This document shows positions 8,104 through 15,470 of a DNA stretch of 54,812 nt, piece by piece. The DNA is from Lachnospiraceae bacterium (lineage in GTDB: Bacteria > Bacillota > Clostridia > Lachnospirales > Lachnospiraceae): positions 1-54,812 of the forward strand of contig CAJTIU010000030.1 in NCBI GenBank assembly GCA_910576335.1. Reading direction: 5' to 3'. A program made the translations under genes and the position numbers. The stretch's first letter is position 1. Each line of letters opens with the position of its first letter. The notes under the pieces are model-generated. The model did no database searches. It was not told the DNA's origin and saw only the letters and a list, made by a program, of their open reading frames with translations.

Positions 8104-9165
8104 ATGGAGATATTTCACATGTGGGATATTATTTCGCTGCTTGGATTGCCTATGCCGACAGCAGGCAGAAGCTCGTATTACATACAATGCCCGTGCTGTG
8201 ACGAAAATCCGAGAGAAAAGCATCTAAATATCAATCTGAAAAAAGAAGTGTTTCGCTGTCCGAGATGTGGGATATCCGGAGGTATTTTTGATTTATATGC
8301 ACTTTACACAGGAGCGCCGCGGGATAAGGTCAGAAGAGAACTGGTCGAACGGATTGGACCTCCAGAGCTTATGGTCCGTCCGAAGAAGAACATTGTGGAA
8401 AAGCAGAAAGAGGAATGCCCGCTTGCTGACATTGAATCGCGGAACAGCGTCTATACGGCGCTGCTTGATAAGCTGTCATTGGCGGCAGACCACAAAGAAA
8501 ACCTTATGAACCGCGGACTGACGGAACAGGATGTTGAACTTCTGGAATATAAAACGACGCCAGTTGTAGGCATGTCAGCGATTGCAAAACAGCTGCAGTC
8601 GGATGGCCTGCACCTTGCCGGTGTTCCAGGTTTTTACAGGGACAAAAGCGGAGCGTGGACATTTATCCATGAGAAAAGGGGTATTCTGATTCCAGTCAGA
8701 GACCGGATAGGAAGGATTCAGGGCTTGCAGATACGAAGGGATAATGTCAGCAGACGGAAATTCCGCTGGGTATCCAGTACGGAAATGGAGGATGGATGCA
8801 GGGCGGAAGGCTGGACGCACCTTGCGGGAGCGGTACAGTCCACGATGCTGCTGACGGAAGGACCGATGAAAGCGGATGTGATTCATGCATTGACAGGGAT
8901 GACGGTACTGGCAGTGCCAGGCGTAAATTCTCTGACACAGCTGCAGATGGCGCTTGAGAATTTAAGAAATGAAGGATTGTTGGAAATCAAGACAGCTTTT
9001 GATATGGATTTTGCAACAAATCATCATGTGCAGAATGGGTACAACAGCTTACTGCAGCTTCTTGGAAATATGGGTTTTACATTTGGAACTTATCTGTGGG
9101 ATCCGCGTTATAAAGGGCTTGATGACTACATTTGGGAATGCTGCCTTCAAAGGCAGACACAGTAA
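8104..9165 (+). CDS. DNA primase-like protein with CHC2 zinc finger
   Basis: A 353-residue primase-type protein. The N-terminus carries a four-cysteine zinc ribbon (CPCC at about residue 29, CPRC at about 51) like the CHC2 finger of DnaG, and the C-terminal half contains a Toprim-like region (LLTEGPMKADVIHALTG, then VPGVNSLTQL and a D-x-D in FDMDFATN, about 255-305). This fits the short CHC2-Toprim primases carried by plasmids and integrative elements. The start at ATG 8104 is fixed by GGAAAGGAGG. It ends the recombination and replication operon and would support autonomous replication of the excised element. Confidence 0.75.
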   Translation: MEIFHMWDIISLLGLPMPTAGRSSYYIQCPCCDENPREKHLNINLKKEVFRCPRCGISGGIFDLYALYTGAPRDKVRRELVERIGPPELMVRPKKNIVEKQKEECPLADIESRNSVYTALLDKLSLAADHKENLMNRGLTEQDVELLEYKTTPVVGMSAIAKQLQSDGLHLAGVPGFYRDKSGAWTFIHEKRGILIPVRDRIGRIQGLQIRRDNVSRRKFRWVSSTEMEDGCRAEGWTHLAGAVQSTMLLTEGPMKADVIHALTGMTVLAVPGVNSLTQLQMALENLRNEGLLEIKTAFDMDFATNHHVQNGYNSLLQLLGNMGFTFGTYLWDPRYKGLDDYIWECCLQRQTQ

Positions 9166-9202
9166 CGAAAAGAGGGCGGGGCTTTGGCTTCGTTCTTTTT
9201 TT
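9164..9202 (+). terminator. Probable terminator after the primase
   Basis: AACGAA at the stop codon can pair with TTCGTT at 9189-9194 and is followed by a run of T residues. The stem is short and the loop long, so strength is uncertain. The stretch from 9203 to 9376 contains only a promoter. Confidence 0.45.
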
Positions 9203-9273
9203 ATGGAGAATTTGCGTATGAATCAGAATAGGAATTTTGGATAAAATAACACGTATAGAAGTTAGCTAATTTC

Positions 9274-9316
9274 TTGACTGATTAGGGAAAAATAAATATA
9301 ATAATATTAGGGAAAA
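9274..9316 (+). promoter_or_regulatory. Promoter and direct-repeat operator of second TA module
   Basis: TTGACT (9274-9279) and TATAAT (9297-9302) are spaced by 17 bases. Two copies of ATTAGGGAAAA (9281-9291 and 9306-9316) lie 25 bases apart on either side of the -10 box, a layout suited to autorepression by the antitoxin encoded at 9377. Confidence 0.7.
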
Positions 9317-9376
9317 GAAAGAAGAAACAATATATTGGCATAGGAAGATATTTGTATAAAAGGAAGGTGAAACATT

Positions 9377-9610
9377 ATGATGACAGCAACAGCGACAGAA
9401 GTACAGAATAATTTTGGAAAATACTTGCAGATGGCGCAAGCTGGCGGGGAGATTATTGTTGTAAAGAATGGAAAAGAGGTTGCCCGCCTGGTTTCCTATG
9501 ATAGAAGCGTTTCTTTCCTCACGGATTCACTTACCGGAGTGCTGAAAGGGGATTATGACGAGAAGCAAGTCAGAATGGAGCGTATGGGCAAATATGAAAA
9601 TACTGATTGA
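9377..9610 (+). CDS. Phd/YefM-type antitoxin of VapC-like toxin
   Basis: A 77-residue antitoxin. ATATEVQNNFGKYLQMAQ followed by EIIVVKNGKEVARLVSY is a textbook Phd/YefM DNA-binding domain; the C-terminus (residues about 45-77) would bind the toxin. AAGGAAGGTG lies upstream of ATG 9377 (a second ATG follows directly). It overlaps the PIN-domain toxin by 17 bases. Its own promoter with repeated operator-like boxes lies just upstream. Confidence 0.85.
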   Translation: MMTATATEVQNNFGKYLQMAQAGGEIIVVKNGKEVARLVSYDRSVSFLTDSLTGVLKGDYDEKQVRMERMGKYENTD

Positions 9611-10001
9611 TACAAACATTATTCTTGACGTTTTGTGCAAACGGGACGATTTTTACAAGGATTCTGCTATGGTTTGGAAGCTTTGTGAGGTCAAAAAGAT
9701 TACTGGTGTAGTGTCTGCCTTGTCGATTCCCAATATCATATATATTATGCGAAAGGAATTGGATGCAGAAAGGACGAAGGAGATTTTGAACAGTATTTCC
9801 CTGATTTTTACGATTGCCGACCTAAAGGCGGATGATTTGAAAAAAGCAGCCAGCATGAAATTTAAGGATTATGAGGATGCGGTTCAGAGCGCCTGCGCTT
9901 CCCGCATCAGGGCGGAATATATTATAACCAGAAACATCAGGGATTTCAGAGAGAGCAAAGTAGCCGCCATAAAGCCGGCAGAGTTTTTGGAAAGGATATG
10001 A
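9594..10001 (+). CDS. VapC-like PIN-domain toxin
   Basis: A 135-residue PIN-domain ribonuclease. The first catalytic aspartate is in KILIDTNIILDVL (residue 6), further acidic residues are in FKDYEDAVQ (about 98-103) and TRNIRDF (about 116-122), matching the four-acid PIN active site. Members cleave tRNA or rRNA and are restrained by the adjacent antitoxin. The start ATG 9594 gives the usual N-terminus, whereas the longer frame from 9555 runs through antitoxin sequence. A terminator follows at 10,021. Confidence 0.85.
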   Translation: MKILIDTNIILDVLCKRDDFYKDSAMVWKLCEVKKITGVVSALSIPNIIYIMRKELDAERTKEILNSISLIFTIADLKADDLKKAASMKFKDYEDAVQSACASRIRAEYIITRNIRDFRESKVAAIKPAEFLERI

Positions 10002-10020
10002 CTTTTATTGATTTCAAGAG

Positions 10021-10047
10021 GACGAGGCGTTAAGCTTCGTTCTTTTT
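10021..10047 (+). terminator. Terminator after the PIN toxin
   Basis: GACGAGGC pairs with GCTTCGTT (two G-U pairs) around the loop GTTAA and is followed by CTTTTTT. Confidence 0.65.
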
Positions 10048-10063
10048 TACATTTCTTTTTTAT

Positions 10064-10242
10064 AATGCGTATTTCAGTTGTAAATGCGTATATTAAACGG
10101 TGTAATGATTATATAGCTTATGGGAATCTGCAAAGCAGATTTCCATAAAAGGCGCAAATGCGCCGTCCATCTAATGACAGGGTTCGCGAAGCGGTTCCTG
10201 GAATATAGTATATCTGATTATGGAGAACTGCTTTTTTCCATA
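10064..10242. repeat. Hairpin- and repeat-rich region upstream of parM (possible centromere)
   Basis: This non-coding stretch contains a direct repeat AATGCGTAT at 10,064 and 10,083, a 12-base-pair hairpin with loop AAA at 10,120-10,146, a second hairpin GGCGCA/TGCGCC at 10,151-10,164 and a third TATGGA/TCCATA at 10,219-10,242. In ParM/ParR systems the centromere-like parC site with ParR-binding repeats lies directly upstream of parM, so this is a candidate parC and promoter region. The repeats here are few, so the assignment is tentative. Confidence 0.45.
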
Positions 10243-10278
10243 AGTATAGAAAATATTTGAAATATAGGAGGTTTCATT

Positions 10279-11199
10279 ATGTTGGTATCCATTGATCATG
10301 GCAATTATGCCATAAAGACACCGAACGACTCGTTTGTTTCCGGCCTTTCCGAGCATACGGCCAGGCCGCCCATGGCAGAAGAGATATTGGAGTATGATGG
10401 GAAATTCTGGACATTGAGCGGGCAGAGGCTGAGCTATATGAGGGACAAGACCTGTGATGACCGTTACTTTATCCTCTCTTTATTTGCAATAGCAAAGGAA
10501 ATGGAGCGGACCGGGCGTTATTCTCCGTTGGAACAGATCCAGTTAGCAGTTGGGCTTCCTCCCGAACATTATGGTATACTGAAAGATAAGTTTGCCAGTT
10601 ACTTCAAACGTGGAATGATTCAATTTGCATATAAGGACAAGCCTTATGCAGTGCTGATTAACCGTGTCATGGTATTCCCGCAGGCGTATGCTGCCGTAGT
10701 GCCACAGAGCAGCCTGGTAGTCCATACGCTCCGTATTTTTATTATTGACGTAGGGGGTTACACGACAGATGTGCTGCTTCTTCAGAACGGGAAACCGGAT
10801 CTTCAGTTCTGCCGTTCTCTTGAGACGGGCATTATTACGATGAATAATGAGATTATCCGTAAGGTTGGAGCTTTGCATGATATGCTGATTAGTGATGAAC
10901 ATATCACGGCCGTACTGCGTGGGGAAAACAGTGTTATTCTGCCGGATGATGTTAAAACGGCAATCTATGAAGCGGCAAAGCAGCATGCAAATGATATTCT
11001 AAACCGCCTTCGTGAACTACAGGTAGACCTGCGTGCAAATCCCGCCGTGTTTATCGGAGGGGGAAGCATCCTGCTCCGCCCGTTTTTTGAGGCTTCACGT
11101 CTGGTGGCAAAAGCAGATTTCGTGGAATCTCCCAATGCGAATGCCATTGGATATGAAATGCTGGCAAGGAAACAGCTCTCCCTTCGTCCTACCGTATAA
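10279..11199 (+). CDS. ParM-like actin-family ATPase
   Basis: A 306-residue actin-like ATPase of the ParM/Alp type. MLVSIDHGNYAIKT is the first phosphate-binding loop, DVGGYTTDVLLL (about residue 156) the second, and FIGGGSILLRPFF (about 257) the adenosine motif. Such proteins polymerise and push plasmid copies apart during segregation. AGGAGG precedes ATG 10,279. The next gene, 18 bases downstream, is a plausible ParR partner. On an integrative element this implies a circular, at least transiently maintained form. Confidence 0.85.
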   Translation: MLVSIDHGNYAIKTPNDSFVSGLSEHTARPPMAEEILEYDGKFWTLSGQRLSYMRDKTCDDRYFILSLFAIAKEMERTGRYSPLEQIQLAVGLPPEHYGILKDKFASYFKRGMIQFAYKDKPYAVLINRVMVFPQAYAAVVPQSSLVVHTLRIFIIDVGGYTTDVLLLQNGKPDLQFCRSLETGIITMNNEIIRKVGALHDMLISDEHITAVLRGENSVILPDDVKTAIYEAAKQHANDILNRLRELQVDLRANPAVFIGGGSILLRPFFEASRLVAKADFVESPNANAIGYEMLARKQLSLRPTV

Positions 11200-11217
11200 T
11201 GGGCGGAGGGATGCATA

Positions 11218-11580
11218 GTGAAAAAAGATGGAAAATATCGTTTTACCCTTCAGTTTGGGGCTGATTCGGAGGAACAGATCCGGGTAGGGGAATTTCTGGA
11301 AAGCCTGGGCAACAAAAAAAGCGCCGTTATGGTGGACGTGCTGAATGAGTATCTTTTGTCCCGCCCGGAATTACAAAAGGCGCATGGTAAAATAGAAGTG
11401 AAAGTCGCTTCCGGTTATAATCAGGACAGGATGGAACAGATGATACGGCAGATAGTAGAAGAACGTATTGCCAAGATGCAGTTAACCGAAATCCAGGCAG
11501 ATGCCCCACAGGATAAAATCCCGGAAACAATGGAAGACGATATTGCACAGATGCTTGACAATCTCGATTTGTTTCAGTAA
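11218..11580 (+). CDS. ParR-like segregation adaptor
   Basis: A 120-residue protein directly after the ParM-like gene. YRFTLQFGADSEEQIRVGEF followed by NKKSAVMVDVLNEYL looks like a ribbon-helix-helix DNA-binding domain, and the acidic C-terminus (EDDIAQMLDNLDLF) resembles the ParM-contacting tail of ParR. It would link parC DNA to the ParM filament. The start is GTG 11,218 with GGGCGGAGGG upstream. The evidence is position plus domain layout; sequence identity to known ParR proteins is not claimed. Confidence 0.65.
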   Translation: MKKDGKYRFTLQFGADSEEQIRVGEFLESLGNKKSAVMVDVLNEYLLSRPELQKAHGKIEVKVASGYNQDRMEQMIRQIVEERIAKMQLTEIQADAPQDKIPETMEDDIAQMLDNLDLFQ

Positions 11581-11589
11581 TGGCAAAAG

Positions 11590-11617
11590 TGGACCTGCTA
11601 AGGCTATGGCAGGTCCA
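11590..11617. terminator. Hairpin after parR-like gene
   Basis: TGGACCTGC (11,590-11,598) and GCAGGTCCA (11,609-11,617) form a perfect 9-base-pair stem ten bases after the parR stop. No clean T run follows, so it may stabilise the mRNA end or be a weak terminator. Confidence 0.55.
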
Positions 11618-11671
11618 TATGCTTTATATAAAAAGTCCACAAAAAAGATTATAAATTCCACTTATAGTGTG

Positions 11672-11706
11672 TATATTGGAATGCTACACTCTACAATTCC
11701 AGTATA
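11672..11706. promoter_or_regulatory. Inverted repeat upstream of XRE regulator (candidate operator)
   Basis: TATATTGGAAT (11,672-11,682) and ATTCCAGTATA (11,696-11,706) form an inverted repeat with one interruption, 40 bases before the regulator start. Its size and position fit an autoregulatory operator for the XRE protein. Confidence 0.5.
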
Positions 11707-11745
11707 GGCTGCTATAAAATAATAAAGTAAGGAGAAGATGGAACA

Positions 11746-12081
11746 GTGGACTACATAACTTTAGGCAAAAATATCAGGAAGTATCGTTTAATACTCGGAT
11801 TCACTCAGGAGGAATTGGCAGGCAAGTGCGACTGCAGCAACAGCCATATTGGCCAGATAGAGAATGCTTCTGGAATTCCCAGTCTCGATATGGTGGTGAG
11901 GATTGCAAATGCGCTGTCGGTAACAGTGGATCAATTGCTCAGGGAATCCTACTCGAATCCTGAAGTAGTGTATCTTCGGGAAATCGCAGAGCGCATTGAG
12001 AAATATCCAGTAAAAAGGCGGATCCAGGCTTGTGAAGGGCTTATGTCTTATCTTGATTCGCTTGAAAAGTTCAGCCAATAA
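11746..12081 (+). CDS. XRE-family transcriptional regulator
   Basis: A 111-residue helix-turn-helix regulator. Residues about 6-60 form a Cro/CI-type domain (LGKNIRKYRLILGFTQEELA, then CDCSNSHIGQIENASGIPSL), followed by VRIANALSVTVDQLL and a short helical C-terminus. The start is GTG 11,746 with AAGGAG upstream. It has its own promoter region with an inverted repeat and a hairpin after the stop (GAGCCATA/TATGGCTC near 12,099). It probably represses the element's transfer or excision genes, as XRE proteins do in Tn916-like and other elements; the targets cannot be seen. Confidence 0.85.
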   Translation: MDYITLGKNIRKYRLILGFTQEELAGKCDCSNSHIGQIENASGIPSLDMVVRIANALSVTVDQLLRESYSNPEVVYLREIAERIEKYPVKRRIQACEGLMSYLDSLEKFSQ

Positions 12082-12186
12082 TTAAATATTGACATTTGAG
12101 CCATACAGAGGAATCTGGATATGGCTCATTGATACGGATAGGACCGAAAGCAGGACTCGCGGTTAATTATTCATGCTTAATGAACG

Positions 12187-12222
12187 GCTATGCCACACGA
12201 AAGTGCGGTATGGTCGTTTTTT
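12187..12222 (+). terminator. Intrinsic terminator between regulator and sigma-like gene
   Basis: TATGCCACAC and GTGCGGTATG pair around GAAA and are followed by TTTTTT. The remainder of 12,082-12,371 shows only a second small hairpin and no gene. Confidence 0.6.
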
Positions 12223-12371
12223 GCTTGTCAAAATCGAGATAAGACATTAAGAAAAACGTTGTAGATTTTAGACAAGAGAACACAAGAAGCAACTCACAAA
12301 TCAGGCATGCCATCATGGTATGCCTGGTTCTCTGCTGTGGTGGCGTGCCCCAACGAAAAGGAGGCACAACG

Positions 12372-12779
12372 ATGAACCATCAGCAGGATTATGAGGACGA
12401 ATTAAGGGCACGGTTTACGAAATGGCTGGATATCGTTATTTACCGGGCCAAACTCAAGTATCTGCGCAAAACAGAGACAAAACTGGAAACGGTTTCATTT
12501 GAGGAACTGCCAGAGAGCAGTCAGCCCATTTATGAGGATGATTTACGGAATATTTTTTCGAGTACTGACTTTGATTTTGAAGAAGAGCGGCTTGCCGATG
12601 CTTTTGTAAAACTTCCGATCAAGCGGCAGCAGATTCTTACAATGCTGTTTGTGGAAGAGAAAAGGCCGGAAGAAATTGCAAAAGAACTAAACTGTTCCGC
12701 ACAGCATGTATATGACCAAAAGTATCAGGCTCTGAAGAAACTGCGTATAGAATTGGCAAAGGAAGGTGATGGCAGATGA
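12372..12779 (+). CDS. Sigma-70 region 4-like protein of integrative element
   Basis: A 135-residue protein of the sigma-factor-like group carried by Tn916-type and related elements. The C-terminal half (FVKLPIKRQQILTMLFVEEK, then PEEIAKELNCSAQHVYDQKY, residues about 75-125) is a sigma region 4 helix-turn-helix. It lacks a clear region 2 -10-binding part, so it may be a regulator or half of a two-part sigma factor with the next gene. AAAAGGAGG precedes ATG 12,372. It overlaps the next gene by four bases (ATGA), so the two are co-translated. Confidence 0.8.
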   Translation: MNHQQDYEDELRARFTKWLDIVIYRAKLKYLRKTETKLETVSFEELPESSQPIYEDDLRNIFSSTDFDFEEERLADAFVKLPIKRQQILTMLFVEEKRPEEIAKELNCSAQHVYDQKYQALKKLRIELAKEGDGR

Positions 12780-12967
12780 AACCGGAAGAATTCCACAGGA
12801 TATTGGAGGAGGCTACTCTGGGCAGCCATGAGGCACTGGGGAGAATTTTTGAAATGTATGCTCCGATGATCAATAAGCACAGCCAGATAGGCGGCAAGCT
12901 TGATGAGGATTTGAAACAATACATATTGATACATATCGCACTCAACATTTCAAAATTTCATATTTAG
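12776..12967 (+). CDS. Small helix-turn-helix protein (Tn916 ORF8-like)
   Basis: A 63-residue acidic helical protein beginning MKPEEFHRILEEATLGSHEA. The pattern of a short helix pair, ALGRIFEMYAPMINKHSQIG, then DEDLKQYILIHIALNISKF is that of the small HTH/sigma region 2-like proteins that accompany sigma-like genes on Tn916-related elements. Together the two gene products could form a split sigma factor. The ATGA overlap shows coupling. A strong terminator follows seven bases after the stop. Confidence 0.7.
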   Translation: MKPEEFHRILEEATLGSHEALGRIFEMYAPMINKHSQIGGKLDEDLKQYILIHIALNISKFHI

Positions 12968-12973
12968 GAGGAG

Positions 12974-13010
12974 GCGGCTCTGGATTTTTTCGGAGCCGCT
13001 AAATTTTTTT
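12974..13010 (+). terminator. Strong intrinsic terminator
   Basis: GCGGCTC (12,974-12,980) pairs with GAGCCGC (12,993-12,999), followed by TAAATTTTTTT. Confidence 0.8.
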
Positions 13011-13375
13011 CAAATAAATTCGAGATGTGCGAAATAAGAGGGCTTTTTATTAGTGAAGGCATCCCCGGCCTTTTGCACATTGACAATGATATAGCTTTCA
13101 ACTCTACGATCCTGGACTGAGGAGCGGCTATCCGATTGTGTGGCAGGCAATCACAGGAGCACTGATATGCGGGTGGCACCTGCATAACGCGACAATCCAT
13201 CCAGGGATAATGAGACTTCCGTAATTCGCGGTCCGGCCACAATGAAGGCGGGAAGATGAGATTTCTATGGACCTGTTCGCTGCAGGCAGAGCTTGAGGCA
13301 TTTTTTTGAATAAACAAGGAAAATAATGGTAAGAATATTTAGGAAGGTAGGAGATGGAGGTGAATATCAGCCATT
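13011..13375. other. Non-coding stretch without recognised gene
   Basis: I see no convincing gene here. A minus-strand open frame covers much of it but has no ribosome site or recognisable motif. It separates the sigma-like operon from the recombinase operon and could hold a regulatory site or a gene relic. Confidence 0.4.
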
Positions 13376-13600
13376 ATGAAAGATAGTACGAATCAAATAT
13401 CAGATCTTACGGATCTTGTTGATATCAGGGACGTAAAAGTCGATTGCAGTCTTCCAACCGAAGAGAGAGTGCGGTCATATGTTGAACAGATTAAGAACCC
13501 GTATTGTTTTCGCGTAGGTGATGTAAAGGTTCGTGTTTCCTATGCAGATAAAGCACAGTCATTGGATGATAGCTTCCGTGAAATGATAGCATCTATGTAA
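13376..13600 (+). CDS. Small conserved protein, DUF6870-like
   Basis: A 74-residue acidic protein whose middle (LVDIRDVKVDCSLPTEERV, then IKNPYCFRVGDVKVRVSYAD) matches the pattern I associate with DUF6870, small proteins encoded just upstream of serine recombinases on Clostridia elements. The function is unknown; position suggests a recombination directionality factor or other accessory protein, which is inference. A GGAG-rich stretch lies 10-20 bases before ATG 13,376. Confidence 0.6.
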   Translation: MKDSTNQISDLTDLVDIRDVKVDCSLPTEERVRSYVEQIKNPYCFRVGDVKVRVSYADKAQSLDDSFREMIASM

Positions 13601-13701
13601 TGGAAATACCCAGGAGTATCTCTATGCCAACGGCAGATGCATGGAAACAATTACCTGCGGCAAATCCACGAAAACGGCTGGATTTTTGGAAGGGCCTATG
13701 C

Positions 13702-13707
13702 TATAAT
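13702..13707 (+). promoter_or_regulatory. Possible -10 box of the recombinase operon
   Basis: TATAAT at 13,702-13,707, with a weak -35 candidate (TGGATT, 13,679-13,684) 17 bases upstream. Transcription would start about 65 bases before the first recombinase. Confidence 0.5.
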
Positions 13708-13778
13708 GAGCATGGACAAAATCAGTGAACACCCTGCTGTTTATACGGATTTCCGTTAATACAGTTAGGAGTGGCGCT

Positions 13779-15470
13779 ATGAAGCAAATACAGGACCAAT
13801 TATTTAAGGTCGCCATCTACCTACGCTTGTCGAAGGATGATGGCGATTTTTCTTCTGCCGAAAACGGAAAGTCGGAGAGCAATAGCATTCATAATCAGCG
13901 AGAGCTTTTGATGGCGTTTTTGGCAAAACACCCGGAAATGGAACTTTACGATGAGTATAAGGATGATGGACGGACTGGCACAAATTTTGACCGGCCTGAG
14001 TTTCAGCGCATGATGGATGATGTGCGGAAAGGCAGCGTCAACTGTGTCATTGTCAAGGATCTTTCCAGATTCGGAAGAGACTATATTGAATGTGGAAAAT
14101 ATATCGAAAAAATATTCCCTCAGCTGGGTGTTCGGTTTATTTCCATAAATGACGGATTTGATACAAGGGCGGCCGGCAGTGCAGACAGCATTGTCATTCC
14201 TTTTAAGAATCTGATTAACGATTCTTATAGCCGTGATATTTCTATCAAAGTGCGCAGCAATTTGGATGTAAAGCGCAAGAATGGGGAGTTTATCTCAAAC
14301 TTTGCCGTGTACGGTTATGAGAAGGATCCGGAGAATAAAAACCAGCTCATTGTGGACGAAGATGCTGCGGAGGTTGTCAGGGACATTTTTAAATGGAAGA
14401 TTGAGGGTTTAAGTCCCAACAGGATTGCCGGCAAACTGAACGGACTTGGCATTCTCTCCCCTATGGAATACAAGAAAGCCAGGGGAAGCAAGTTTAAAAC
14501 GGAATTTAAAACAAATGGAAAAGCGCTCTGGAGCCATGTGGCTGTACGGCGGATACTGAAAAACGAGGTATATGTAGGGGTATTGGTGCAGGGAAAACGC
14601 ACAACGCCCAATTATAAGACAAAGAAATTCATCTATAAAAATGAAAGCGAATGGGTACGGGTGGAAAACCGCCATGATGCAATTATCTCCCGGCCTCAGT
14701 TTGACCTGGTTCAGCAGCTGCTCCGTGAAGATACCCGCGCCAGTTCCGAAAAGACAGAGGTGCATCCCTATTGCGGGCGTATCTTTTGCGGAGATTGCGG
14801 GGCGCCTGCCGTCCGGAAAACTGCGGGTAGCTGCGGCAGGCAGTATGTCTACTATGTGTGCAGCGCCAATAAAGCGAACCGCGATGTCTGCAGCAAGCAC
14901 AGCATACGGGAGGACGTTCTCGACAAAGTAGTTCTGGCAACGGTTCAGCGGCAAATCGAAGTGATTTTGGATATGGATCGTGCCATGCAGCAAATCGAAG
15001 CCCTTTCATGGGAAAAAGCGGAAATCAAAAAGATTGATGCCAACATTGAATATCAGAGCCAGGTAATTGAGAAAAACAATGCTTTGCGGCTTGGAGTGTA
15101 TGAAGATCTCCGGGCAGGTATTTTAACAAAAGAAGAGTTCCTGACATTAAAAGAAGAGTTCATGGAGCGGATAGATACAGCAAAACAGCTGATAGAACAG
15201 CTGACCAGTGACAAATCCGGTATCCAGCACGGACTTAAGAAGCAGCAGAGCTGGCTGTCGGGGTTCCGGGAATATAAGAATATATCTGAGATCTCCCGGA
15301 TTATTGTCGTCAACCTGATTGAGCGGATTAACATTTTTGAAAACGCTGAGATTGAAGTGGTATTCCGCCAGCGTGACCAGTTTGCGGATATTATGTCTTT
15401 TCTGGAAGAACAGGAACAAAAGAAGGCGGCGAAAGGGGCAATCCCATTTCCAGGATTGGAGGTGGTGTAA
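13779..15470 (+). CDS. Large serine recombinase 1
   Basis: A 563-residue large serine recombinase. The catalytic serine is Ser18 in VAIYLRLSKDD; the resolvase core continues with DDGRTGTNFDRPEFQRM and VKDLSRFGRDYIE. A recombinase domain follows (GLSPNRIAGKLNGLGI, about 215), then a zinc ribbon (CGRIFCGDCGAP ... YYVCSANKANRDVCS, about 335-375), a long coiled coil (about 410-500) and a DUF4368-like C-terminus. TAGGAG precedes ATG 13,779. It is the first of three recombinases that abut each other. It probably catalyses or helps integration and excision of this element. Key residues appear intact. Confidence 0.92.
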   Translation: MKQIQDQLFKVAIYLRLSKDDGDFSSAENGKSESNSIHNQRELLMAFLAKHPEMELYDEYKDDGRTGTNFDRPEFQRMMDDVRKGSVNCVIVKDLSRFGRDYIECGKYIEKIFPQLGVRFISINDGFDTRAAGSADSIVIPFKNLINDSYSRDISIKVRSNLDVKRKNGEFISNFAVYGYEKDPENKNQLIVDEDAAEVVRDIFKWKIEGLSPNRIAGKLNGLGILSPMEYKKARGSKFKTEFKTNGKALWSHVAVRRILKNEVYVGVLVQGKRTTPNYKTKKFIYKNESEWVRVENRHDAIISRPQFDLVQQLLREDTRASSEKTEVHPYCGRIFCGDCGAPAVRKTAGSCGRQYVYYVCSANKANRDVCSKHSIREDVLDKVVLATVQRQIEVILDMDRAMQQIEALSWEKAEIKKIDANIEYQSQVIEKNNALRLGVYEDLRAGILTKEEFLTLKEEFMERIDTAKQLIEQLTSDKSGIQHGLKKQQSWLSGFREYKNISEISRIIVVNLIERINIFENAEIEVVFRQRDQFADIMSFLEEQEQKKAAKGAIPFPGLEVV

